Source: Streptomyces sp. SN-593 (GTDB lineage Bacteria; Actinomycetota; Actinomycetes; Streptomycetales; Streptomycetaceae). From it: a stretch of DNA of 64,000 nt. A program made the translations under genes and the position numbers. Location of the stretch: assembly GCF_016756395.1 (NCBI RefSeq), contig NZ_AP018365.1, forward strand, positions 3,075,001 through 3,139,000. Direction: 5' to 3'. The notes beneath the pieces are model-generated. The model was given only the letters and a program-made list of their open reading frames with translations, was not told the origin of the DNA and did no database searches. Positions 34,966 through 43,495 of this stretch are shown in pieces (position 1 is the first letter of the stretch; each line of letters begins with the position of its first letter).

Positions 34966-36231
34966 TCAGGACACGTTCGTGCCGAGCGTGTCGACCCCGT
35001 CGGTGGTCGCCATGTAGTGCGCCATGGTGTCGTTGCGCATCGCCTCCCACAGCTCACCGGAGGCGTTGGGGTCGAGCAGCACGACCGACTGCTTGTCGAT
35101 GGTGTCGAAACCGGCGACGGGGGCGTTCATGAACGCCATGTCCTTCGACCGCACCCCGCGCATGTTCCACACCAGGTCGCGCAGGTCGCCGTCGGAGAGC
35201 TTGTCGTCGAAGCTGACCACCGAGGTCACTTGGTCGAGGGTGCGCTTGAGCTTCAGCGGGTTGGTGAAGGTGCCGGTGGACAGCATCTTGCCGAGCACGG
35301 CGCGCAGGAAGTTCTGCTGGCGGTGGGTGCGGTCGAGGTCTCCGCGCGGCAGGCCGTAACGCTCGCGGACGTAGTCCAGCGCCTCGGCGCCGTCCATGTG
35401 GTGGGTGCCGGCGGTCCACACGCCGCCGGGGCCGTTGCGCCGCGAGACGGTCTTGTCCACGGTGATGTCCACGCCGCCGATCGCGTCGGTGAGCTTCTCG
35501 AAGCCGCTCCAGTCGATCACCATGAGGTGGTCGATCCTCACCTTCGTCAGGCGCTGGACGGTGTCGATCAGCAGCGGCGGACCGCCCCAGGAGAAGGCGG
35601 CGTTCAGCTTGGCCTTGCCGTGGCCGGGGACGTCGACCCAGGAGTCGCGGGGCAGCGAGACGACGTAGGCGTTCTTGTGGTCGGCCGGGATGTGCACCAG
35701 CATCATCGTGTCGCTGCGCTGGGCGCCCGGCTTCCATTCGGGGGCCTTGGCGCCCTTGCCGGTGGTGGGCAGGTCGGACCGCGCGTCCAGGCCCACGAGC
35801 AGGAACGTCTGGCTGCCGTCCTTGGACGACTGCGGCAGCGCCGACTCGGGGACGTCGGTGGGGAAGGCGTTGGGGATGCGCTGCACCCGGCCCGTGTAGT
35901 GGTGGTAGGCCCAGTAGCCGGTGCCGGCGATGAGCAGGGCGCCGACGCACAGCAGGCCCAGCGCGGAGTAGAGCACCCTGCGGGTACGGCGCCGCCGCCG
36001 GGCGCGCCGGTCCGGCCCGGGGGCCGGGGCGGCGGGTCCGGGATCGGGCTCGGGGCCGGGGCCGAACGGATCAGGTCCGTGGTCCGGGACATCGGGTTCC
36101 GCGTGCCGCGGGCCGGGCTCCAGCGGGCCGGGTCCGGGGGCCGGTGCCTCCGGTCCGTGGGCCGCGGACCACGGACCCGCGGGACCGTCCGGCCCCGCTG
36201 TCCCGCCGTCCGGTCCGTCCTCGTCCGCCAT
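34966..36231 (-). CDS. LCP family glycopolymer transferase 6
   Basis: 421 residues. The first 75 are Pro/Gly/Asp-rich; an Arg-rich patch leads to a membrane helix at about 86-108. The LCP domain starts near 141 with FLLVGLDARSD and has AQRSDTMMLVHIPADHK, VSLPRDSWVDVPG, KLNAAFSWGGPPLL, LDYVRERYGLPRGDLDRTHR, so the active site is complete. There is no LytR_C domain. ATG at 36231 is chosen over a start further upstream because it opens the typical acidic N-terminus. It is divergent from the dehydrogenase at 36339. Confidence 0.93.
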   Translation of the reverse strand: MADEDGPDGGTAGPDGPAGPWSAAHGPEAPAPGPGPLEPGPRHAEPDVPDHGPDPFGPGPEPDPGPAAPAPGPDRRARRRRRTRRVLYSALGLLCVGALLIAGTGYWAYHHYTGRVQRIPNAFPTDVPESALPQSSKDGSQTFLLVGLDARSDLPTTGKGAKAPEWKPGAQRSDTMMLVHIPADHKNAYVVSLPRDSWVDVPGHGKAKLNAAFSWGGPPLLIDTVQRLTKVRIDHLMVIDWSGFEKLTDAIGGVDITVDKTVSRRNGPGGVWTAGTHHMDGAEALDYVRERYGLPRGDLDRTHRQQNFLRAVLGKMLSTGTFTNPLKLKRTLDQVTSVVSFDDKLSDGDLRDLVWNMRGVRSKDMAFMNAPVAGFDTIDKQSVVLLDPNASGELWEAMRNDTMAHYMATTDGVDTLGTNVS

Positions 36232-36325
36232 GACGCACCCCCACCCGGTTGACCTGTGGCCGTATGCACGCATTGTGGCCCTCTGGCCACGCCTCCACCC
36301 GGGATTCGGCCGAGCCGGTGCGGAC

Positions 36326-36331
36326 TATGCT
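36326..36331 (+). promoter_or_regulatory. Leaderless-type -10 (TATGCT) for the nucleotide-sugar dehydrogenase
   Basis: TATGCT is followed by 7 nt and then ATG at 36339. This favours 36339 over the in-frame ATG at 36327, which would lie within the promoter. Confidence 0.6.
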
Positions 36332-36338
36332 TCGGCGC

Positions 36339-37679
36339 ATGCCTCTGAAGCTCACCGTCATCGGCACCGGTTACCTCGGCGCCACCCACGCCGCCGCCAT
36401 GGCCGAGCTGGGATTCGAGGTGCTCGGCCTCGACATCGACGAGAGCAAGGTCGCCACACTGGCCCGGGGCCGGGTGCCGATGTACGAACCGGGCCTTGAG
36501 GACCTGCTGGCCCGGCACGTGGCCGGGCTGGAGGGCTCCACCGGGCGGCTGCGCTTCACCACCTCCTGGGAGGAGGTGGCCGACTTCGGCGACGTCCACT
36601 TCGTCTGCGTCAACACCCCGCAGAAGCAGGGCGAGTACGGCTGCGACATGAGCTACGTCGACAGTGCCGTCGGCCTGCTCGCGCCGCACCTGCGGCGGCC
36701 CGCGCTGGTGGTGGGCAAGTCCACCGTGCCGGTGGGCAGCGCGGCCCGGCTGGCCGGGATGCTCCGTGAACTCGCGCCCGCGGGCGAGGACGTCGAGCTG
36801 GCGTGGAACCCGGAGTTCCTGCGCGAGGGCTTCGCGGTGCAGGACACCCTGCACCCGGACCGGATCGTGGTCGGCGTGGCCAGCGACCACGCGGAATCAC
36901 TCCTGCGGGAGGTCTACGGCGGCCCGATCGCAGAAGGGACGCCGTTCATCGTCGCGGACTACCCGACCGCCGAACTGGTCAAGACCGCCGCGAACGCCTT
37001 CCTCGCCACGAAGATCTCCTTCATCAACGCCATGGCCGAGGTGTGCGAGGCCGCCGGCGGCGACGTCGCGGTGCTCGCCGAGGCCATAGGGCACGACGAC
37101 CGGATCGGCCGGAAGTTCCTGCGCGCGGGGATCGGCTTCGGCGGCGGCTGCCTGCCCAAGGACATCCGCGCGTTCATGGCGCGGGCCGGCGAGTTGGGCG
37201 CCGACCAGGCACTGACCTTCCTGCGCGAGGTCGACTCGGTCAACATGCGGCGCCGCACCCACATGGTGGAGTGGGCCCGCGAGGCGCTGGGCGGGAGCTT
37301 CCTCGGGCGCAGGATCGCCGTGCTCGGCGCCGCCTTCAAGCCCGACTCCGACGACGTGCGCGACTCCCCCGCGCTCAATGTCGCGGGCCAGATCCACCTC
37401 CAGGGCGGCCAGGTCACCGTCTACGACCCCAAGGGCATGGAGAACGCGCGGCGGCTCTTCCCCACCCTCGGCTACGCCCCCAGCGCCCTGGAGGCGGTCC
37501 GCGGCGCCGACGTCGTCCTGCACCTCACCGAGTGGCGGGAGTTCCGCGAGCTGGACCCGGCCCGGCTGGCGGAGGTGGCGGGGCAGCGGCACATCCTCGA
37601 CGGGCGCAACGCCCTCGACGCGCAGTTGTGGCGCAAGGCGGGCTGGACCTTCCAGGCGATGGGCCGCCCGAACGCGTAG
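36339..37679 (+). CDS. UDP-glucose/GDP-mannose 6-dehydrogenase family protein
   Basis: 446 residues. The NAD-binding Rossmann motif is VIGTGYLGATHAAAMAELG; the central domain has WNPEFLREGFAVQDTLHPDR, KTAANAFLATKISFINAMAE and the catalytic Cys in GFGGGCLPKDI. The C-terminal UDP-binding domain contains LGAAFKPDSDDVRDSPALN. It oxidises an NDP-hexose to the NDP-uronate with two NAD+, giving precursors for acidic wall polymers or capsule. UDP-glucose is the likeliest substrate, but GDP-mannose is not excluded given the mannose genes nearby. It is divergent from LCP6. Confidence 0.92.
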   Translation: MPLKLTVIGTGYLGATHAAAMAELGFEVLGLDIDESKVATLARGRVPMYEPGLEDLLARHVAGLEGSTGRLRFTTSWEEVADFGDVHFVCVNTPQKQGEYGCDMSYVDSAVGLLAPHLRRPALVVGKSTVPVGSAARLAGMLRELAPAGEDVELAWNPEFLREGFAVQDTLHPDRIVVGVASDHAESLLREVYGGPIAEGTPFIVADYPTAELVKTAANAFLATKISFINAMAEVCEAAGGDVAVLAEAIGHDDRIGRKFLRAGIGFGGGCLPKDIRAFMARAGELGADQALTFLREVDSVNMRRRTHMVEWAREALGGSFLGRRIAVLGAAFKPDSDDVRDSPALNVAGQIHLQGGQVTVYDPKGMENARRLFPTLGYAPSALEAVRGADVVLHLTEWREFRELDPARLAEVAGQRHILDGRNALDAQLWRKAGWTFQAMGRPNA

Positions 37680-37863
37680 CCACGCGCTGACCGGACGCCG
37701 TACGCCCCCAGGCCGTGCGCGCAGCGGCGCGACCGCCGTCCGGTAAGGACCGGTCTCCAGGACCACGGCCCTTACCGGGGCCGGAACGTCACGTCGCGGC
37801 CGCGGGGCCTGCGGGCCGCACCGGCCACGGCCCATGGGCGCCGGTCCGCTCCCGGCGAGGCGG

Positions 37864-38421
37864 TCACCTCCTGCCGCGGTACGCCCGCATCTTCGCCCGG
37901 CTGCCGCAGACCGCCATCGAGCACCACCGGCCGCGGCCGGCCGGGCTGCGGTCGTAGTAGACCCAGCGGCAGTTGTCGGCGGCGCACGCCTTCACGCGCT
38001 GCCAGGTGCCGGCCGCCGCCGACGCCGCGATCACGGCGGCCACCTCCGCGGTGAGGGCGGCGACCCCTCCGGCGGAAGCCGCTGGCACCACCCTCGCGGC
38101 ACCCCGCGGGTCGACCGCGAGCCGCAGCGGGGCCCGCGCCAGCAGCCCGTCGAGCGCGGCCACCACGTCGGGAGCCATGTCGAGCCCCGCGTGCGCGGAG
38201 CACACGTCGCGCAGCGCCTCGCGCAGCACCAGGACCGCGTCGAGCCCCGCCCGGTCGAAGCCGTCCCCGCCAGGGTCGATGCCGCGCTCGCGCACCCAGG
38301 CGGTCAGCGCCTCCGGGCTGTGCAGCTCGTCCGCCTCCGCTTCCAGGTCGACGGTGTTGACCAGGTCCTGCACCAGCCGCAGCGGCTCGGGCGCGGCGTG
38401 GCGGTCTCCGGGCTGTTCCAC
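37864..38421 (-). CDS. CGNR zinc-finger / putative stress-induced transcription regulator
   Basis: 185 residues. The N-terminal ABATE-like domain (LRLVQDLVNTVDLEAEADEL, GLDAVLVLREALRDVC) is followed by a C-terminal zinc finger CAADNCRWVYYDRSPAGRGRWCSMAVCGSRAKMRAYRGRR, with four Cys in the family's CxxxxC...CxxxxC layout. Members are taken to be DNA-binding regulators. GTG at 38421 is 7 nt after TAACGT, the leaderless spacing, and the TAACGT lies in a GTTAC site of the operator-like array at 38431-38515. Autorepression is therefore likely. Confidence 0.88.
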   Translation of the reverse strand: MEQPGDRHAAPEPLRLVQDLVNTVDLEAEADELHSPEALTAWVRERGIDPGGDGFDRAGLDAVLVLREALRDVCSAHAGLDMAPDVVAALDGLLARAPLRLAVDPRGAARVVPAASAGGVAALTAEVAAVIAASAAAGTWQRVKACAADNCRWVYYDRSPAGRGRWCSMAVCGSRAKMRAYRGRR

Positions 38422-38430
38422 CCGCGCAAC

Positions 38431-38515
38431 GTTACTGCGGAACCACCCTTGCGGCGTTACCGGCAGAACGCCATCATGGGGTAACGGTTACCGGCAAGGA
38501 TCTTCAACCGGTAAC
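38431..38515. promoter_or_regulatory. GTTACCGG operator-like array between CGNR and VOC genes
   Basis: GTTAC elements occur at 38431 (GTTACTGCGG), 38456 (GTTACCGGCAG), 38487 (GTTACCGGCAA) and inverted at 38508-38515 (CCGGTAAC). GGTAAC at 38480-38485 and GTTACC at 38487-38492 make a perfect palindrome around one G. The sites cover the -10 of the CGNR gene and the likely promoter of the VOC gene. The presumed ligand protein is CGNR itself, an inference. Confidence 0.65.
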
Positions 38516-38603
38516 TAAGGCCGGCGGCCGTACGCCTTGCCTCCGGCGCGGGCCCTCGGTCCGCCTCCCGGCCACCCGTTCCCGAACTCCCCAAGGAGCC
38601 CGC

Positions 38604-38972
38604 ATGATCGGCACACTCGGCGCCGTCGTCCTCGACTGCCCCGACCCCGCCTCCCTCGCCGCCTTCTACGCGGAACTGGTCGGCGGCACCGTCGACGCCG
38701 AGGACAGCACCTGGGTGGATCTCAACCGGGAAGGCGGCCAGCGGCTGTCCTTCCAGCTCGCCCCCGAGCACCGGGCCCCGGCGTGGCCCGACCCGGAGCG
38801 GCCGCAGCAGTTCCACCTCGACATCGCGGTGCCGCGGGCCCGGCTCGACGCCGCCGAGCAGCAGGTCCTCGGCCTGGGCGCGACCCTCCTGGAGGGCGAC
38901 CAGGACGGCGCGCGCAACTGGCGGGTGTACGCCGACCCGGCGGGCCACCCCTTCTGCCTGTGCGCCTGCTGA
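38604..38972 (+). CDS. VOC-family (glyoxalase/bleomycin-resistance-like) protein
   Basis: 122 residues with the paired beta-alpha-beta-beta-beta units of the vicinal oxygen chelate fold: GTLGAVVLDCPDPASLAAFYAELVGG in the first half, QFHLDIAVPRARLDAAEQQVLGLGA and WRVYADPAGHPFCLC in the second. The H in FHLDI is a plausible metal ligand. Substrate unknown; relatives bind metals, antibiotics or small electrophiles. ATG at 38604 has AAGGAG 6 nt upstream. It is probably controlled with the divergent CGNR gene through the shared operator-like array. Confidence 0.88.
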   Translation: MIGTLGAVVLDCPDPASLAAFYAELVGGTVDAEDSTWVDLNREGGQRLSFQLAPEHRAPAWPDPERPQQFHLDIAVPRARLDAAEQQVLGLGATLLEGDQDGARNWRVYADPAGHPFCLCAC

Positions 38973-39524
38973 CCCCGTCGCCGGCCTGACCGCCGGTCCC
39001 GGCAGGGCCGCGGCCCGGCCCCGTCGGCGGATACGGCTCCCGGCACGCGGCACCCTCCGGCACGCCGGCGCGGCCCGCCCCGGCGGGGTGGCGCCCGGAC
39101 CGGGCCCGGCCGACGGCGGGGACGCCCCGGCCGAAGCCGCCGGGGCGTCCCCACGCGGGCCCCTGCGCCCCTGTGGCGGCGACCGCCCCCGCGCACCCCG
39201 TCGGGGCTCCTCACGGCCGTCCTGATCGCCGTGCGGGCGCTCCTGCGCCGTCCGCGACGGCGTCCGGCCGGCGCGGCACGGCCGGTGCCGCCGGCCCCGG
39301 TCGGCCGCGGGCGGCACCGGGCCGGCCGGGTCGCCGCCGGCTCCCCCGCCGGGGCCGCCGCGTCGGCGGCGCCCGGCCTTCCGGATCGCCGCCGGCCGGC
39401 CGCCGCCGCTGTCCGCGGCCCTGGTGCTGGGCGCCCCGACCCGCCGCGGGGTGCAGACCGGCCGCCGTCCCGGGTCTGCGGACCTCCGGGCCGGGAGGGT
39501 CCGGCGCGGACTACCATCAACCGC
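38973..39524. other. 552-bp GC-rich gap before the two-component system
   Basis: No supported gene. An open frame in phase with the response regulator extends back to 39231 but encodes only Arg/Ala/Pro-rich sequence and is upstream of the promoter. The TACCAT -10 of the response regulator lies at 39512-39517. Nothing else is evident. Confidence 0.55.
39512..39517 (+). promoter_or_regulatory. Leaderless-type -10 (TACCAT) for the response regulator
   Basis: TACCAT is followed by 7 nt and ATG at 39525, with no ribosome-binding sequence. Confidence 0.6.
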
Positions 39525-40199
39525 ATGACCCGCGTACTTCTCGCCGAGGACGACGCATCCATCTCGGAACCGCTCGCGCGCGCCCTGCGCCGCGAGGGTT
39601 ACGAGGTCGAGGTGCGCGAGGACGGACCCGCCGCGCTGGAGACCGCGCTGCTCGGCGCGGTCGACCTGGTGGTGCTCGACCTGGGCCTGCCCGGCATGGA
39701 CGGCCTCGACGTGTGCCGCCGCATCCGCACGGAGGGCCACACGTTCCCCGTCCTGGTGCTCACCGCGCGCGCCGACGAGGTCGACACCGTGGTCGGCCTG
39801 GACGCCGGCGCCGACGACTACGTCACCAAGCCGTTCCGCCTCGCCGAGCTGCTCGCCCGGGTCCGCGCCCTGCTGCGGCGCGGCACCACCGAGGCAGCCC
39901 AGCCCTCCACGCACGGGGTGCGGATCGACGTCGAGTCGCACCGCGCCTGGATGGGCGACGACGAACTCCAGCTCACCGCGAAGGAGTTCGACCTGCTGCG
40001 GGTCCTGGTACGGGACGCCGGCCGGGTGGTCACCCGCGAGCAGCTGATGCGCGAGGTCTGGGACACCACGTGGTGGTCGTCGACCAAGACCCTGGACATG
40101 CACATCTCGTGGCTGCGCAAGAAACTCGGCGACGACGCGGCCAACCCGCGCTTCATCGCCACCGTCCGCGGGGTCGGCTTCCGCTTCGAGAAGAACTGA
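39525..40199 (+). CDS. OmpR/PhoB-type response regulator
   Basis: 224 residues. The receiver domain (1-115) has the acidic pair LLAEDD, the phospho-acceptor Asp52 in VVLDLGLPGMDG, T in VLTARAD and Lys in YVTKPFR. The C-terminal winged helix (about 130-222) has LQLTAKEFDLLRVLV, VVTREQLMREVW and HISWLRKKLGDD, so it binds DNA. Its partner kinase begins 12 bp downstream. The signal and target genes cannot be read from sequence. Start choice rests on the TACCAT -10 7 nt before ATG. Confidence 0.94.
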   Translation: MTRVLLAEDDASISEPLARALRREGYEVEVREDGPAALETALLGAVDLVVLDLGLPGMDGLDVCRRIRTEGHTFPVLVLTARADEVDTVVGLDAGADDYVTKPFRLAELLARVRALLRRGTTEAAQPSTHGVRIDVESHRAWMGDDELQLTAKEFDLLRVLVRDAGRVVTREQLMREVWDTTWWSSTKTLDMHISWLRKKLGDDAANPRFIATVRGVGFRFEKN

Positions 40200-40211
40200 C
40201 CCGCCCGCTCG

Positions 40212-41480
40212 ATGCGCCGCCGCCTGATCTCCTCCACGTTGGCCGTGGTGCTCGTCGTGATCGCCGTCTTCGGCATCTCCCTGGTGATCGTGGAGGCCAG
40301 GACCATCCAGAGCAGCGCACAGGACGGCGTGCAGTCCGAGGCGGTCCGGCTCACCGGGATCGTGGAGAACCGCATCCTGGCCGGTGAGTCGGTCGACGCC
40401 AAGGGCCTGGACCGGCAGATCGCCGACAACCGGTACGCGCTCGTGCGGGTGCCCGGCCACCCCGAGGTGCGCCTCGGCGACCGGCCCCAGGGCGCGGTCC
40501 TGAAGTCCACGCAGCGCGGCGACCACGGCGAGTCCGTGACCGTGGAGGAGTCGCGCTCCACCGTCAGCCGGCAGATCGGCCGCACCCTGCTGGTGATCCT
40601 CGCGGTGGCGCTGCTCGCGGTGCTGGCCGCGGTCGTGCTCGCCATGCGCCAGGCCCGGCGACTGGCCAGCCCGCTCACCGACCTCGCCGAGACCGCCGAG
40701 CGCCTCGGCTCGGGCGATCCGCGCCCCCGCCACCGCCGCTACGGGGTACCGGAGCTCGACCGGATCGCGGACGTCCTGGACGCCAGCGCCGAGCGGATCG
40801 GCCGGATGCTCACCGCCGAACGCCGGCTCGCCGCCGATGCCTCCCACCAGCTGCGCACCCCGCTGACCGCGCTGTCGATGCGGCTGGAGGAGATCATGGA
40901 CAGCGCCGAGGACCACGAGGCGGTCAAGGAGGAGGCGGCCATCGCGCTCGGCCAGGTCGAGCGCCTCACCGACGTCGTCCAGCGGCTGCTGACGAACTCG
41001 CGCGACCCCCGCAGCGGTTCCGCGGTCGACTTCGAACTCGACGAGGTGATCCGGCAGCAGATCGAGGAGTGGCGGCCCGCCTACCAGAACGAGGGGCGCG
41101 CCGTGGAGCTGTCCGGCGCCCGCGGGCTGCGGGCGGTCGGCACCCCGGGCGCGGTCGCGCAGGTGCTCGCCACCCTGATCGAGAACTCGCTGATGCACGG
41201 CGCGGGAACCCTCGCCCTGCACACCCGGGTGACCGGCAACCAGGCGGTCGTCGAGGTCTCGGACGACGGTGCCGGGGTGCCGCCGGACCTGGGCGCCAGG
41301 GTCTTCGAGCGCACGGTCAGCGGCCGCAACTCCACCGGGCTCGGCCTGGCGGTGGCCCGCGACCTCGCCGAGGCGGACGGCGGGCGGCTGGAACTGCTCC
41401 AGCAGCGGCCGCCGGTCTTCGCGCTCTTCCTGGCGCAGGAGATCACCCCGCCGCCACCGCGCGAGGAGGTCATCGGCTGA
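40212..41480 (+). CDS. Membrane sensor histidine kinase
   Basis: 422 residues. Two membrane helices (about 9-29 and 126-147) flank an extracytoplasmic sensor region of about 95 residues; a HAMP-like segment follows (ARRLASPLTDLAETAERL). The H-box is LAADASHQLRTPLTALSMRL with His212. The ATPase domain shows VLATLIENSLMHG (N-box), VEVSDDGAGVPPD and STGLGLAVARDLAEADGG. It should phosphorylate the regulator encoded just upstream. The sensor domain resembles no family that I know. It converges on the GtrA gene. Confidence 0.94.
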   Translation: MRRRLISSTLAVVLVVIAVFGISLVIVEARTIQSSAQDGVQSEAVRLTGIVENRILAGESVDAKGLDRQIADNRYALVRVPGHPEVRLGDRPQGAVLKSTQRGDHGESVTVEESRSTVSRQIGRTLLVILAVALLAVLAAVVLAMRQARRLASPLTDLAETAERLGSGDPRPRHRRYGVPELDRIADVLDASAERIGRMLTAERRLAADASHQLRTPLTALSMRLEEIMDSAEDHEAVKEEAAIALGQVERLTDVVQRLLTNSRDPRSGSAVDFELDEVIRQQIEEWRPAYQNEGRAVELSGARGLRAVGTPGAVAQVLATLIENSLMHGAGTLALHTRVTGNQAVVEVSDDGAGVPPDLGARVFERTVSGRNSTGLGLAVARDLAEADGGRLELLQQRPPVFALFLAQEITPPPPREEVIG

Positions 41481-41582
41481 GGAGGGCCGCCGGCAGGGAA
41501 GGCCACCGGCTGAGCACGCCACCGGCTGCGCAGCATGTCGGCTGAGCGTCCCGCCCGGCGGTGCGCGGCCGCGGCGGCAAGG

Positions 41583-42146
41583 TCAGCCGATGCGGTCGGC
41601 GGCCGCCCGCTTCTGCTTGCCGACCTTGTCCGCCTTCCCGGACCCGGACCCGGCCTCGGCCTCGGCCTCGGCCTCGGTCAGGAACGACTCCGCCTGCTCC
41701 ACCGCCTCGCGGGCCGGCAGCCTGCGGAACACCCAGGTGCGGTACGACCAGAACCGGAAGAGCGTGGCCACGCCGATGCCGACGAACTTGAACACGTTGC
41801 TCTGGAGCTGGGTGTCCCAGCCGAAGCCGTAGGTCGCCGCATAGAGCACACCGTTCTCGATCACCAGGCCGATGATGCTGAAGAACAGGAAGAGGCTGAG
41901 TTCCTTGGTGCGGCCCGCCCGGTCCCGGTCGCGGTAGGTGAAGTACCGGAAGCCGAGGTAGTTGAAGACGATCGCCACCAGGGTCGCCACGATGCTGGCC
42001 CGCACCGTCTGGAGCCCGGTGTCGTGTCTGACCAGGTTGAACACGCCGATGTTGACGAGCACGCCCGCCGCGCCGACCGCACCGAACTTGGCGATCTCGC
42101 GGTAGACCAGGGCAAGCTTCGATCGCAGTGCGCGCAGTCCGCTCAT
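41583..42146 (-). CDS. GtrA family membrane protein
   Basis: 187 residues from the ATG at 42146. Four helices typical of GtrA/DPMS-type flippase-like proteins: IAKFGAVGAAGVLVNIGVFNLV, TVRASIVATLVAIVFNYLGFRYFTY, LSLFLFFSIIGLVIENGVLYA and FVGIGVATLFRFWSYRTWVF. An acidic/Lys-rich cytosolic tail ends it. GtrA proteins are thought to move or help use polyprenyl-linked sugars, fitting the glycopolymer context. A GTG at 42230 would add 28 residues, but TAGGCT just before it (42236-42231) puts the transcript start after that GTG, favouring 42146. Rv3277 is the positional counterpart (recalled). Confidence 0.87.
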   Translation of the reverse strand: MSGLRALRSKLALVYREIAKFGAVGAAGVLVNIGVFNLVRHDTGLQTVRASIVATLVAIVFNYLGFRYFTYRDRDRAGRTKELSLFLFFSIIGLVIENGVLYAATYGFGWDTQLQSNVFKFVGIGVATLFRFWSYRTWVFRRLPAREAVEQAESFLTEAEAEAEAGSGSGKADKVGKQKRAAADRIG

Positions 42147-42343
42147 GATGTCGCTGTGCCTTGTTCCGTCGGGGTCCGGGGACTCGGCTTCCTGTGGGCT
42201 CGGGGTGCCGGATGGCGGCGTTTCGACCACAGCCTAGCCGCCTCGCGGAGTGAGACGGCCTCCGAAGCCGGTGGGTTCCGTCCCGCGGCCGCCGGATATC
42301 CTGGACAGCGCCCAGCCCCCGTACCACCGGCAGGACACACACC

Positions 42344-43495
42344 GTGACATTCCCCGTAGTCGGCATGGTCGGCGGCGGCCAGCTCGCCCGCATGACCCAC
42401 GAGGCCGGCATCCCGCTCGGCATCCGGTTCCGCCTGCTCAGCGACACCCCGCAGGACTCCGCGGCCCAGGTGGTGTCCGACGTCACCGTCGGCGACTACC
42501 GCGACCTGGACACGCTGCGGGCCTTCGCGGCGGGCTGCGACGTGATCACCTTCGACCACGAGCACGTGCCCACCGAGCACCTGCGCGCCCTTGAGGCCGA
42601 CGGCATCGCGGTGCGGCCCGGCCCCGACGCCCTGGTGCACGCGCAGGACAAGGCGGTCATGCGCCGCCGCCTCGCCGCGATCGGCGTGCCCTGCCCCCGC
42701 AACCGCGTCGTGGCCGACCCGGACGACGTGGTGCGGTTCGCCGCGGAGGGCGCCGGGTTCCCGGTGGTGCTCAAGACCGCGCGCGGCGGTTACGACGGCA
42801 AGGGCGTGTGGGTCGTCCGGTCCAAGGAGGAGGCCGCCGAGCCGTTCAGGGCCGGGGTGCCGGTGCTCGCCGAGGAGAAGGTGGACTTCGTCCGCGAGCT
42901 GGCCGCGAACGTGGTGCGCTCGCCGCACGGCCAGGCGGTGGCCTACCCGGTGGTCGAGTCGATCCAGGTGGACGGCGTGTGCGACACCGTGATCGCGCCC
43001 GCGCCCGGGCTGCCGGACGACGTGTCCGCGAGCGCCCAGCAACTGGCGCTGAACGTCGCCCGCGAGCTGGGCGTGGTCGGTCACCTGGCGGTCGAGCTGT
43101 TCGAGGTGCGCCGGCCGGACGGCACCCCCGCGGTGCTGGTCAACGAACTCGCGATGCGCCCGCACAACAGCGGCCACTGGACCATGGACGGCGCGGCCAC
43201 CTCGCAGTTCGCCAACCACCTGCGCGCCGTGCTCGACCTGCCGCTGGGCGACCCGCGCCCCCGCGCGCCCTGGACGGTGATGGCCAACGTCCTCGGCGGC
43301 GACTTCCCCGACATGTACCCCGCGTACCTGCACTGCATGGCCCGCGACCCGGGGCTGAAGATCCACATGTACGGCAAGGACGTGAAGCCCGGCCGCAAGG
43401 TCGGCCACGTGAACACCTACGGCGACGACCTGGCCGACGTGCGCGAGCGCGCCGCCCACGCGGCCGGCTACCTGCGAGGAACCATCGATGAGTGA
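42344..43495 (+). CDS. purK: 5-(carboxyamino)imidazole ribonucleotide synthase
   Basis: 383-residue ATP-grasp enzyme converting AIR, ATP and bicarbonate to N5-CAIR in purine synthesis. It has [21 protein letters not shown] at the N-terminus, [16 protein letters not shown] and [17 protein letters not shown] (ATP-grasp), [14 protein letters not shown] and [23 protein letters not shown] with metal-binding residues. GTG at 42344 follows AGGACA. The last 8 nt overlap purE. A TATCCT -10-like sequence lies at 42297-42302. Confidence 0.96.
   Translation: MTFPVVGMVGGGQLARMTHEAGIPLGIRFRLLSDTPQDSAAQVVSDVTVGDYRDLDTLRAFAAGCDVITFDHEHVPTEHLRALEADGIAVRPGPDALVHAQDKAVMRRRLAAIGVPCPRNRVVADPDDVVRFAAEGAGFPVVLKTARGGYDGKGVWVVRSKEEAAEPFRAGVPVLAEEKVDFVRELAANVVRSPHGQAVAYPVVESIQVDGVCDTVIAPAPGLPDDVSASAQQLALNVARELGVVGHLAVELFEVRRPDGTPAVLVNELAMRPHNSGHWTMDGAATSQFANHLRAVLDLPLGDPRPRAPWTVMANVLGGDFPDMYPAYLHCMARDPGLKIHMYGKDVKPGRKVGHVNTYGDDLADVRERAAHAAGYLRGTIDE

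Noticed and set aside
39231..39524. N-terminal extension of the response regulator
   Set aside because: Low complexity, and upstream of the TACCAT promoter; the receiver domain starts at the ATG at 39525.
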